From positions 48,813,353 through 48,877,352 of the forward strand of contig CM026403.1 of NCBI GenBank assembly GCA_014843695.1: a stretch of 64,000 bases of DNA, read 5' to 3'. The first letter of the stretch is position 1. Every line of letters starts with the position of its first letter. Shown one piece after another: positions 23,419 to 33,000 of the stretch. This DNA is from Archivesica marissinica (lineage: Eukaryota > Mollusca > Bivalvia > Venerida > Vesicomyidae). The translations under genes and the position numbers were made by a program. Under the pieces are notes generated by a model. That model ran no database searches, had not been told where the DNA came from, and worked only from the letters and a program-made list of their open reading frames with translations.

Positions 23419-24652
23419 CTGTAATAATGTATAGATACACGTTCAATGCGCCATCGGTGTCTGCTTCTTTAGCTATCTGGATTGTTACACCCTCGCTGGC
23501 ATTCTCCACTCTGCGCCCATTACCATGGAGTTGGTCATCATCGCTGGTCCGCAAATCGAGCCACAATGCGTATTTCGAAGTTAGGAACTCTGCCAGAGAG
23601 ACGTCCGAGAGTTGTAGGTCTTTGGCTACCGCAGCAACCTCTGGGGCGCGTTTAGAGCCGCATGCAAACTGCTTTTTGGCTTCATCCCACTGCTGGTAGG
23701 CGCGCATGCCTTGGCTGTACAGCTGGTTGGGGACACCCTCAATTGTCACCTCAACCTTGGTAATTTTGGGATTGTAGAAGCTTTCGGTTTCTCTAGCCTC
23801 GGCCTCCTCGAACAGCATCAGGATTCCCTTCATCGAGCGGGCCGGGACGTTGATATTAATGTTCCACAGGGTGCCGTTTTTGTTTTTCGTTATTTTGCGA
23901 TGACGAAGAACTCTGTCATAAAGGATTGCAAGCCGCCCGGTATACTGCTCTCTAATCCTCCGTGCAAGGTCGGGCAGCGTGACCATGTCGTACTCCAGTG
24001 AAATGTTTTCCACCGCATACGTCGAGTTCACGTCTGTAGCGATGATAACACGGCTATAGTCGTTGAACGTTAGTTCGTATTCCAGGCGATATGCCAGTGC
24101 GCTTTGATAGAATGGCATATGGCTCTCCAGCAGCTCAAAGTCGAGTGGGATGTGATAGCGATTACTGTATGCCGCAGAAATTGCGTTGTGCTCTGCAACA
24201 GTATCTACCTTGTTACCAGCATCGATTCTACGTCTGGTTACGTTCTGATTGGTGCTAGTGTCAATGCCCTGATAGACAGCATTTCTGCGCTCTTGTGCAG
24301 TCTTCCAGAGATCTTGGTAACAGTAGTAGGCATCGGAGTCGTCGATAGACATAATCTCATTACCACTGATTTTGATAGTCGTTTTCTTGACTATGGCGCG
24401 GCCCAGGTTCTGAACGACGGTTCGATTTACGTCTGTCGACGTCAGTGAGATCGTGAAAGCGAGGCGAACGGTCCCTGGCACAATCACATCGTTAGCTCCG
24501 AGGTTGGGAAAGCGGACCAAGCGCTGCTGGTTCTGGTCAATCGTCGAGGGGTTGTTCGTAATGACCACGCTCTGTTGTATGCCCTTTGCCCCGAGGGGCT
24601 CCCGCAGCCTGCGGTATGGATTGAGTTTGCGTCCGTATTGAGTTGAAGCCAT
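23369..24652 (-). CDS. probable major capsid protein (double jelly-roll type)
   Basis: 427 residues from the ATG at 24652; a longer frame to 24685 is open, but the MASTQYGRK start is the more natural one. The sequence is beta-rich, with alternating hydrophobic residues (for example VRLAFTISL, LWNININVPARSMKG, KVEVTIEGVPNQLYS, LNVYLYII). Size, place next to the packaging ATPase and general pattern fit the double-jelly-roll capsid proteins of Polinton/adintovirus-like elements. The ATPase gene overlaps its 3' end by 50 bp. It diverges from the plus-strand gene at 24690 across a ~37-bp interval that must hold both promoters. The call rests on context and resemblance, not on a detected signature. 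Confidence 0.65.
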   Translation of the reverse strand: MASTQYGRKLNPYRRLREPLGAKGIQQSVVITNNPSTIDQNQQRLVRFPNLGANDVIVPGTVRLAFTISLTSTDVNRTVVQNLGRAIVKKTTIKISGNEIMSIDDSDAYYCYQDLWKTAQERRNAVYQGIDTSTNQNVTRRRIDAGNKVDTVAEHNAISAAYSNRYHIPLDFELLESHMPFYQSALAYRLEYELTFNDYSRVIIATDVNSTYAVENISLEYDMVTLPDLARRIREQYTGRLAILYDRVLRHRKITKNKNGTLWNININVPARSMKGILMLFEEAEARETESFYNPKITKVEVTIEGVPNQLYSQGMRAYQQWDEAKKQFACGSKRAPEVAAVAKDLQLSDVSLAEFLTSKYALWLDLRTSDDDQLHGNGRRVENASEGVTIQIAKEADTDGALNVYLYIITDAQLNIEDGRFVSALY

Positions 24653-24689
24653 TACTATATTGAACCCAAATGTGGTAGCCTTCAATACG

Positions 24690-25981
24690 ATGGCAGACTT
24701 TGGTATGGATGATTTCGGACGCTATGATGTTGTAGACGACGATGTAGCAGACAATATAGAAGACACTACATCATTCATCGAGTATCCCGATACTTTACCT
24801 GTCGGGACGCAGGCGTACGAAAATGTCACTCCTGGGGGGGGGGTCATCAGGCCTCTTAGTCAGGAACTGCTCGGATCCGCCGTAGATGCCTACTACGGCG
24901 AACTGGCAAAACAAGACATGGTCCCGTCGGGTGGCCGTGACTCCTCCAAGTTTGAATTGAATCGGTACGGTAGGTTGCAACTGAAATCCGCCACTAACTT
25001 CGAGATTGTCAATGCCCGCACCGGCAAGCCACTCGCATTAAGTACCATTGCTGGGAAGCGGGGTGGCGGCCAAATCATCAGAGACGAGCTTGGATTCACG
25101 GATTGGAATCGAAGTAAAAAAAATGATATACCCCCAAGGTAGCAGAGGCCCTCAATAGAGTTAGCACTGAGCTAGGTGGATCAGCAACCAAACTAAAAAC
25201 AGTTGAGCTCAACGAGATCCCGCAAATCGCCACCGATGTTATTAACAAAATGGAGACGACGTTCACCGATAATCAGATAGAAGACATACTCAGCACAATG
25301 GATGATCCGCCGTTAAACCTTCGTGAACTCCGCGGGCTTAATAAAACCATGCAGACGGTCCGGGGCGAGCTAACCAACAACCTCGCCAGACTAACGGAGC
25401 TCGATAAACATATAGAGCTAGAAAACAGAAAACTAGAAGAGGCCGACACAACACACGATAAGGAGCGGATCACTGAGCGCCTGCGGGGGTTGCAGGATGA
25501 AAGAGCAGCCCGCTTGGAGGCCGCCTCTGCCAACCGGGAGGCGCTCCGTACACAAATCAATCGGATCCGCGAAACTATATCACGGGCCCTCCATGAGGAC
25601 ACCACGCTCGGCGAGCGTCTTCGCACGTTGTTCAGAGAGCAGGGCGTCACAATAGTAAGCATTATGACTGCACTCGGGTTTATTGTGAGTGCGCTTGTGC
25701 TGGCACTTACAGGCGGGGCTGCTGCGGGGGCAGCTGCAGCGGTTCCCGCTAAGGAGGGCATCAAGGAGTGGGCTAAAAAGGTGTTGAAGTCTTTTGGTAG
25801 GGTACTGGCAAAACTCGCCGGAAAGGCTGCGGCAGCGCTTCCTGGTATTATCGGTGGCATTGCCTCATGGCTCCTCACCTTCTTGAGTAAGACGGTGGGG
25901 TGGCTCTCAGAAAATATATGGGCACTTATCGTTGCCGTCGGCGGGACACTGTATGTTGCAACCTGGCGCGGCCTAGGTTAG
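24690..25981 (+). pseudogene. coiled-coil and membrane protein, frameshifted in a C run
   Basis: The first frame starts at ATG 24690 (acidic, MADFGMDDFGRYD) and runs to a TAG at 25140-25142. The second frame is open from 25127 to 25981, with its first ATG at 25250. The two overlap around a CCCCC run at 25131-25135, so one missing base there would explain the break; the protein would then be ~430 residues. The second part has a long charged coiled coil (ELDKHIELENRKLEEAD, then ERITERLRGLQDERAARLEA), the segment TLGERLRTLFREQGVTIVSI, a Gly/Ala-rich hydrophobic stretch and C-terminal membrane segments (WALIVAVGGTLYVA). It is probably a membrane-associated virion protein (inference). Its 3' end overlaps the converging neighbour by 9 bp. 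Confidence 0.65.
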
Positions 25982-27343
25982 TAGCCAAAGAATTGCCAAC
26001 CCTGAGATGACGCCAACCACAATGAGCGCATTTTTCTCATCGTCATGCTGTTCTTCATCAGTCGTTCCCGTGGGAACCGCTGCCGGTGAGCCTGGTTCCG
26101 GCCGTCGTCCCGACTCGGTAATCTTTTGATGTAGCCCCGGCGCTGCGGAGAAGCTCCCGTGAGTTGTTGGTATATCAGCCACCCCGTTGACATCGTCATT
26201 GCGACCTAAGGACAGGTTGGAGCTAGCTATCACGATTTCATTGTTGTATCCGGCCTGATGACCGATTTGCAGCAACATGTCGCTCGGTGCCATGTAGAGG
26301 CTGTGGCCGAAGACGAAATCTACCTGACTCTTCGCATACTGAAGAACGTCTTGGTACCGCACGATTGCCGATGGGATGTCCACCGGAGAGTTTATGGCGT
26401 CCTCGACATTCGCTAGAAACTGCTTCTGTGCGTCAAATGCCGTGCCAACTCCCACGATGCAGGACCTCGTCTGTGACTGGGCTCCCAGGAGAGCCCAGAC
26501 ATAGGTCCGGATTGAATCATTCAGGCGGGAAACACCGGCCCGGGTGAACCCGTTCGACTTATCTAACACAAATGTGCTCCAGGCGCCGTCTACGCCCGGA
26601 TCCTGCAGAATATGATCAATATGAGCTTTCACCGGAGGAGCGTAATATGCTTTAGCTAGGAAAGGCATATGAAACTCACCGGGGACCTCAGGACCGAAGG
26701 TCGCCGACGACCGATCTAAATTACCGACATTGACCGATAATATTTGTGCGTGGTCTGCCATGCTCGTCCGCGCCCTCGTGCTGTGACTTAGGGTGTAGAC
26801 ATCACCGAGCCCGTTGCTGTTCTGGTAGCTCTTCTGCCGCCAGTCGGTCATCGGACACACGTCAAACTCTGCGCATATCCGCTCATAGGCCCGTCTGTCG
26901 TACGTATTTGAGAAGGGATCGAAATTATTATCCTGCGGTAGCGAGACTCGTAATTCGTCTAAAATCCTCCTAATAGTATAGTAGACGTGGAAGATATAGA
27001 CCGATTGCATCAGCGGTTCGTTTTGGACACTTAAACTGTTCAGATGGTCTTCGAACGACACACCGCAGCCGGTTGTGGCACACCATACGGCGAAGTTGAG
27101 CTGATTCTGCCAGAATTGCATCGGTGTGTTGTTCCAAGCCTGCGCCACGGTGTCCGTCTTGACAGGAGGTAGCCTGTATTTTCGCCAGATATTCGTAACC
27201 TCGGTGTAGAAGACCTCGTTCGGGCCGACCGTGATCATCAGGGTGGTTGGGTTCACGGCCGCAATCTGGCGTTTATATACACCACCGGTTTTATAAGTAA
27301 CCGAAGGATTATAGCCAAAAGTTCTATTTAAAGTATTAGCCAT
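25973..27343 (-). CDS. conserved-looking tail-anchored protein of the element, unknown function
   Basis: 456 residues. The body is soluble and rich in aromatic residues (for example TPMQFWQNQLNFAVWCATT, YVWALLGAQSQTRS, VDFVFGHSLYMAPSDMLL). A proline- and acid-rich linker follows (residues ~410-435), then a C-terminal membrane helix (ALIVVGVISGLAILWLL), giving a tail-anchored topology. It starts only 14 bp from the divergent plus-strand gene at 27358, suggesting a shared promoter, and converges on the coiled-coil gene with a 9-bp overlap. I recognise it as the kind of uncharacterised protein that accompanies these elements, but I cannot give a function. A structural or membrane-virion role is the likeliest guess. 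The frame is intact. Confidence 0.65.
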   Translation of the reverse strand: MANTLNRTFGYNPSVTYKTGGVYKRQIAAVNPTTLMITVGPNEVFYTEVTNIWRKYRLPPVKTDTVAQAWNNTPMQFWQNQLNFAVWCATTGCGVSFEDHLNSLSVQNEPLMQSVYIFHVYYTIRRILDELRVSLPQDNNFDPFSNTYDRRAYERICAEFDVCPMTDWRQKSYQNSNGLGDVYTLSHSTRARTSMADHAQILSVNVGNLDRSSATFGPEVPGEFHMPFLAKAYYAPPVKAHIDHILQDPGVDGAWSTFVLDKSNGFTRAGVSRLNDSIRTYVWALLGAQSQTRSCIVGVGTAFDAQKQFLANVEDAINSPVDIPSAIVRYQDVLQYAKSQVDFVFGHSLYMAPSDMLLQIGHQAGYNNEIVIASSNLSLGRNDDVNGVADIPTTHGSFSAAPGLHQKITESGRRPEPGSPAAVPTGTTDEEQHDDEKNALIVVGVISGLAILWLLT

Positions 27344-27357
27344 ATTTTATTATAACT

Positions 27358-28045
27358 ATGTTTCAAACAATCACCGATGTTCAAAGGGGTGAGGCCACAA
27401 GCCTCCAACAATATATTGATAACCGCGGCGGGGATCTACGCGTTGGCCTCAGATCAATAACACTTACGGTCGGTTGGTATAATATGAATGACGGTGAGGG
27501 GTTCGGGTACATAAAGGACGGTACTGTGGTCGCGGTAAAATTATCACCGGGTTTATGGAATTTCGAGGATTTACAAACATTTATAGATACAGAATTTACC
27601 GACTTCGCGAGTATCAGCATTTGTAAATCTAATGGAATCGCAACCCTAAATGTCAAACGCGAAAAAATAACTATGACACCTGGTATGTGTGACATACTAG
27701 GTATATTTAAAACGTATAACGCTAATAAAAGGTTGGTTGGAACCCGGTATATACGTCGGCGAAAAACCGGTAAGTTTTGCCTTAACTAAAACTATTCGAG
27801 TGCACTTAGAACAATTAAATACGTCGTATAACGTATGTGATGGAGCTCCGAGTACACTCCTTAAGATAATAGACGCGGGAAATGCTTTCTTCGGGGAACC
27901 CGTTGTTATAGATTATCCTAATCCAGAATTCAAACATTTGGAACGCGGTTGTATTAACGAATTGGATATTACTATCAGAGATGATAACGGAAGAAAGTTA
28001 GACAATCACGAATTTCCGATCTCCGTAGTACTCGAAGTAAAATGA
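27358..28045 (+). pseudogene. minor virion-type protein, split by a frameshift
   Basis: The first frame runs from ATG 27358 to 27789; its meaningful part ends near 27725-27745 (…GIFKTYNANKR). From 27737 the next frame, which has no ATG of its own at that point, continues to 28045 with IYVGEKPVSFA, VHLEQLNTSYNVCDGAPSTL and LDITIRDDNGRKLDNHEFPI. The second half resembles beta-rich minor capsid or penton-like proteins of these elements. A single one-base shift would unite them into about 229 residues. The gene is AT-rich, unlike the genes to its left. Its stop overlaps the next start (ATGA, 28042-28045). Confidence 0.6.
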
Positions 28046-28710
28046 GTATTTACGGGCCGGGTAGTCATAAAGAATATATTAAAGGTAACGGTAAATTAAA
28101 TGATCTAGAAAAACGATTAAATAAATTTATAGCCATAACGTCGTCAAATATATTAGATAAAAAATCCGAATCGGCTAAATTAAATAGTATAGAAAAACAA
28201 TTAAACGGATTAGTTGCCGTAATGTCGACTATATTAAATAAACCCGATTCGGATACTCGTAAATTAAATGCTCTAGAAAAACACGTAGACGGATTAATTG
28301 CCGTAACGTCAACTATATTAAATAAACCTAAAAAAGATATTATTACTATATGGGCCGAGGAAAGGGATCCTTTACGCGATGTATTGGGATGGGCATTCGG
28401 TAATAGCGCTAATAATAAATATTCCGGATACCCTATGACTATAGCGGGTAGAAATTTACGCATGTCTATTTCTTCCATAAAAACTGGTAGCGGAGGTGAT
28501 GGTTTAGATACGATTACGGTACATCCCGTAATTAACGGAATTACACAAAAAGAAAGTATTACAACAATTAAGGACGTTCGATCGGCGTATATAGTTTTTG
28601 CTAATCCTATTGAAGTGATGGCGGGTAATGTTATAAACTTTGTAACGACTTCGGCTAGACCGTTAGACGCTATTAGTGTTGTAGCTATAATAGTTGAACT
28701 AGATTTATAA
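28042..28710 (+). CDS. fibre-like protein with a triplicated 28-residue stalk
   Basis: 222 residues. After a short head, residues 18-45, 46-73 and 74-~99 are three copies of one 28-residue unit (KLN-x2-EK ... ILNKP), encoded by an 84-bp direct repeat at 28093-28176, 28177-28260 and 28261-28338. Twenty-eight residues equal four heptads, and hydrophobic residues recur every 3-4 positions, so a coiled-coil stalk is likely. The C-terminal ~115 residues are beta-rich and predict a compact head domain. A stalk-plus-head layout suggests a spike or fibre, but this is inference. The gene is intact, AT-rich, and overlaps the previous one by four bases. Confidence 0.6.
   Translation: MSIYGPGSHKEYIKGNGKLNDLEKRLNKFIAITSSNILDKKSESAKLNSIEKQLNGLVAVMSTILNKPDSDTRKLNALEKHVDGLIAVTSTILNKPKKDIITIWAEERDPLRDVLGWAFGNSANNKYSGYPMTIAGRNLRMSISSIKTGSGGDGLDTITVHPVINGITQKESITTIKDVRSAYIVFANPIEVMAGNVINFVTTSARPLDAISVVAIIVELDL
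28093..28338 (+). repeat. 84-bp in-frame triplicate inside the fibre-like gene
   Basis: Three head-to-tail units begin AAATTAAATG or AAATTAAATA. The first two are 84 bp and the third is slightly shortened at its end. The units differ at about a fifth to a third of positions but keep the frame, so the repeat has been maintained as coding sequence and is not a fresh duplication. Confidence 0.85.
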
Positions 28711-28731
28711 TATGAAAGAGTAAAAAAAAAG

Positions 28732-29337
28732 ATGGCGTTATACCCAACTATACCTATAACGGAAGAGATTAATGTAGATCCCTCGATTTTTAGAATGTGA
28801 AGAATCGTAGAGATTCAAACCTTACTACATAACGAACGTAATAATCGGGTAACTATATCTAAAAAATATAAACGATTAGCGAATATCATCGAAGGAGCTA
28901 ATACAATATTCGCTACGGGTTCTATAGTTAGCGGAGTCGGAAGCGTTACTATAACAACGACGATCGTAGAAACTCCGATAGCTATAGGATTGGGTGTAGC
29001 TGCCGCGGCTAGCGGACTTTTATGCATGGTAGGAAGAAAAGTCGTACGCCATCTAGAAAATAAAAGTAAAAAACACGATCGTATAGCGATTGCCGCCCAA
29101 TCTAAGAAAAACAGTATCGATCTCATAATAAGCGAAGCTATTCGGGATAACGTAATATCCGACCCCGAATTTAAAATAGTATGCGAAGAATGGGATCGAT
29201 ACCAATCCTTAAAAGAGGATATCCGAACTAAATGTAGAGCATCTCCCGATGTATTATCGAAGGCCAACATCGATAAATTAATCGCTGACGGTAGATCGGA
29301 CGAGAGAAAAAAAGTGTTAAAACAACTAAGCGCGTAG
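28732..29337 (+). pseudogene. double-membrane-helix protein interrupted by an in-frame TGA
   Basis: From ATG 28732 the frame is open for 22 codons, reaches TGA at 28798-28800, and then stays open in the same frame to TAG at 29337 (201 codons in all, with the stop). The part after the stop holds a basic helix (RVTISKKYKRLANIIEG), two adjoining hydrophobic segments (IVSGVGSVTITTTI and IAIGLGVAAAASGLL) and a charged helical C-terminus (KKHDRIAIAAQSKKNS...). An ATG start at 28990 would remove both membrane segments. I read it as a nonsense-mutated copy of a conserved membrane protein of this element type. Readthrough or a sequencing error are alternatives. Confidence 0.6.
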
Positions 29338-29393
29338 TGTGTTTATGTATGTGGGGAGGTCCTCTCGAACGTGAAAGTCCTCCCAATTACAAC

Positions 29394-32300
29394 ATGTGCT
29401 GCACACCGAGTTGTCGAGGATAAGGAATGTGCTGCACACCGAGTTGTCGAGGATAAGGAATGTGCTGCACACCGAGTTGTCGAGGATAAGGAATGTGCTG
29501 CACACCGAGTTGTCGAGGATAAGGAATGTGCTGTTCACCATGTTGTCGAGGATAAGGAATGTGCTGCACACCGAGTTGTCGAGGATAAGGAATGTGCTGC
29601 ACACCGAGTTGTCGAGGATAAGGAATGTGCTGCACACCGAGTTGTCGAGGATAAGGAATGTGCTGCACACCGAGTTGTCGAGGATAATGAATGTGCTGCA
29701 CACCGAGTTGTCGATGATAAGGAATGTGCTGCACACCGAGCTGTCGAGGATAAGGAATGTGCTGCACACCGAGTTGTCGAGGATAAGGAATGTGCTGCAC
29801 ACCGAGTTGTCGAGGACCAGGAATGTGCTGCACACCGAGTTGTCGAGGATAAGGACTGTGCTGCACACCATGTTGTCGAGGATAAGGAATGTGCTGCACA
29901 CCGAGTTGTCGAGGATCAGGAATGTGCTGCACACAGTGTTGTCGAGGATAAGGAATGTGCTGCATACCGAGTTGTCGAGGATAAGGAATGTGCTGCACAC
30001 CGAGTTGTCGAGGATAAGGAATGTGCTGCACACCGAGTTGTCGAGGATAAGGAATGTGCTGCACACCGAGTTGTCGAGGATAAGGAATGTGCTGCACACC
30101 GAGTTGTCGAGGATAAGGAATGTGCTGCACACCGAGTTGTGGAGGAATAGAAATATGCTGCACACCGAGTTGTCGAGGATAAGGATTGTGCTGCACACCG
30201 AGTTGTCGAGAATAGAAATGTGCTGCACACCGAGTTGTCGAGGATAAGGAATGTGCTGCACACCGAGTTGTCGAGGATAAGGAATGTGCTGCACACCGAG
30301 TTGTCGAGGATAAGGAATGTGCTGCACACCGAGTTGTCGAGGATAAGGAATGTGCTGCACACCGAGTTGTCGAGGATAAGGAATGTGCTGCACACCATGT
30401 TGTCGAGGATAAGGAATGTGCTGCACACCGAGTTGTCGAGGATAAGGAATGTGCTGCACACCGAGTTGTCGAGGATAAGGAATGTGCTGCACACCGAGTT
30501 GTCGAGGATAAGGAATGTGCTGCACACCGAGTTGTCGAGGATAAGGAATGTGCTGCACACCGAGTTGTCGAGGATAAGGAATGTGCTGCACACCGAGTTG
30601 TCGAGGATAAGGAATGTGCTGCACACCGAGTTGTCGAGGATAAGGAATGTGCTGCACACCGAGTTGTCGAGGATAAGGAATGTGCTGCACACCGAGTTGT
30701 CGAGGATAAGGAATGTGCTGCACACCGAGTTGTCGAGGATCAGGAATGTGCTGCACACCGAGTTGTCGAGGATAAGGAATGTGCTGCACACCGAGTTGTC
30801 GAGGATAAGGAATGTGCTGCACACCGAGTTGTCGAGGATAAGGAATGTGCTGCACACCGAGTTGTCGAGGATAAGGAATGTGCTGCACACCGAGTTGTCG
30901 AGGATAAGGAATGTGCTGCACACCGAGTTGTCGAGGATAAGGAATGTGCTGCACACCGAGTTGTCGAGGATAAGGAATGTGCTGCACACCGAGTTGTCGA
31001 GGATCAGGAATGTGCTGCACACCGAGTTGTCGAGGATAAGGAATGTGCTGCACACCGAGTTGTCGAGGATAAGGAATGTGCTGCACACCGAGTTGTCGAG
31101 GATAAGGAATGTGCTGCACACCGAGTTGTCGAGGATAAGGAATGTGCTGCACACCGAGTTGTCGAGGATAAGGAATGTGCTGCACACCGAGTTGTCGAGG
31201 ATAAGGAATGTGCTGCACACCGAGTTGTGGAGGAATAGAAATATGCTGCACACCGAATTGTCGAGGATAAGGATTATGCTGCACACCGTGATGTCGTGGA
31301 TAAGGATGGTGCTGCACACCGAGTTGTCGAGAAAGAAATGTGCTGCACACCGAGTTGTCGAGGATAAGGAATGTGCTGCACACCGAGTTGTCGAGGATAA
31401 GGAATGTGCTGCACACCGAGTTGTCGAGGATAAGGAATGTGCTGCACACCGAGTTGTCGAGGATAAGGAATGTGCTGCACACCGAGTTGTCGAGGATAAG
31501 GAATGTGCTGCACACCGAGTTGTCGAGGATCAGGAATGTGCTGCACACCGAGTTGTCGAGGATAAGGAATGTGCTGCACACCGAGTTGTCGAGGATAAGG
31601 AATGTGCTGCACACCGAGTTGTCGAGGATAAGGAATGTGCTGCACACCGAGTTGTCGAGGATAAGGAATGTGCTGCACACCGAGTTGTCGAGGATAAGGA
31701 ATGTGCTGCACACCGAGTTGTCGAGGATAAGGAATGTGCTGCACACCGAGTTGTCGAGGATAAGGAATGTGCTGCACACCGAGTTGTCGAGGATAAGGAA
31801 TGTGCTGCACACCGAGTTGTCGAGGATAAGGAATGTGCTGCACACCGAGTTGTCGAGGATAAGGAATGTGCTGCACACCGAGTTGTCGAGGATAAGGAAT
31901 GTGCTGCACACCGAGTTGTCGAGGATAAGGAATGTGCTGCACACCGAGTTGTGGAGGAATAGAAATATGCTGCACACCGAATTGTCGAGGATAAGGATTA
32001 TGCTGCACACCGTGATGTCGTGGATAAGGATGGTGCTGCACACCGAGTTGTCGAGAACTAGAAATGTGCTGCACACCGAGTTGTCGAGGATAAGGAATGT
32101 GCTGCACACCGAGTTGTCGAGGATAAGGAATGTGCTGCACACCGAGTTGTCGAGGATAAGGAATGTGCTGCACACCGAGTTGTCGAGGATAAGGAATGTG
32201 CTGCACACCAGTTGTCGAGGATAATGAATGTGCTGCACACCGAGTTGTCGAGGATAAGGAATGTGCTGCACACCGAGTTGTCGAGGATAAGGAATGTGCT

Positions 32301-33000
32301 GCACACCGAGTTGTCGAGGATAAGGAATGTGCTGCACACCGAGTTGTCGAGGATAAGGAATGTGCTGCACACCGAGTTGTCGAGGATAAGGAATGTGCTG
32401 CACACCGAGTTGTCGAGGATAAGGAATGTGCTGCACACCGAGTTGTCGAGGATCAGGAATGTGCTGCACACAGTGTTGTTGAGGATAAGTAATGTGCTGC
32501 ATACCGAGTTGTCGAGGATAAGGAATGTGCTGCACACCGAGTTGTCGAGGATAAGGAATGTGCACACACCGAGTTGTCGAGGATAAGGAATATGCTGCAC
32601 ACCGAGTTGTCGAGGATAACGAATGTGCTGCACACCGAGTTGTGGAGGAATAGAAATATGCTGCACACCGAATTGTCGAGGATAAGGATTATGCTGCACA
32701 CCGTGATGTCGTGGATAAGGATGGTGCTGCACACCGAGTTGTCGAGAACTAGAAATGTGCTGCACACCGAGTTGTCGAGGATAAGGAATGTGCTGCACAC
32801 CGAGTTGTCGAGGATAAGGAATGTGCTGCACACCGAGTTGTCGAGGATAAGGAATGTGCTGCACACCGAGTTGTCGAGGATAAGGAATGTGCTGCACACC
32901 GAGTTGTCGAGGATAAGGAATGTGCTGCACACCGAGTTGTCGAGGATAAGGAATGTGCTGCACACCGAGTTGTCGAGGATAAGGAATGTGCTGCACACCG
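29394..33000 (+). repeat. 33-bp satellite array, middle block
   Basis: The same 33-bp unit as at 1355-13598, in the same orientation, starts abruptly after CCCAATTACAAC at the right edge of the virus-like element. It is more homogeneous than the left block. The five-variant block recurs at about 31225-31340, 31947-32055 and 32640-32755. Confidence 0.96.

Larger units (their letters stand above)
15180..29393. mobile_element. Maverick/Polinton-like virus-derived element
   Basis: About 14.2 kb of tightly packed genes on both strands, with tail-to-tail overlaps (11 and 9 bp), start/stop overlaps (4 and 50 bp) and divergent starts separated by only 14 and ~37 bp. The integrase, packaging ATPase, probable capsid protein and replication protein make it an integrating, virion-type element. 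The adenovirus-like cysteine protease of standard Polintons was not found. The right edge meets the 33-bp satellite at about 29394; the left edge is placed between host repeat fragments ending near 15110 and the duplicated TATA-like motif. No terminal inverted repeats or target-site duplications could be found by eye. Confidence 0.8.

Noticed and set aside
24660..24689. Upstream start for the acidic protein at 24660
   Set aside because: The codon there is TTG; the first ATG in frame is at 24690, which is the better start in a eukaryotic host.
25112..25124. Programmed -1 frameshift at an AAAAAAT heptamer
   Set aside because: A -1 slip there leads immediately to TGA at 25124-25126, so it cannot join the two frames; the C run further on is the better explanation.
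15308..29337. Bacterial or phage contamination
   Set aside because: The integrase, the A32-type ATPase and the general gene set fit eukaryotic virus-like elements, and the right side is contiguous with host satellite. The left junction, however, is hidden by a gap.
29353..29384. Terminal hairpin GGGAGG...CCTCCC as element end or terminator
   Set aside because: The stem is only six bases with mismatched continuation, and no counterpart was found on the left side.
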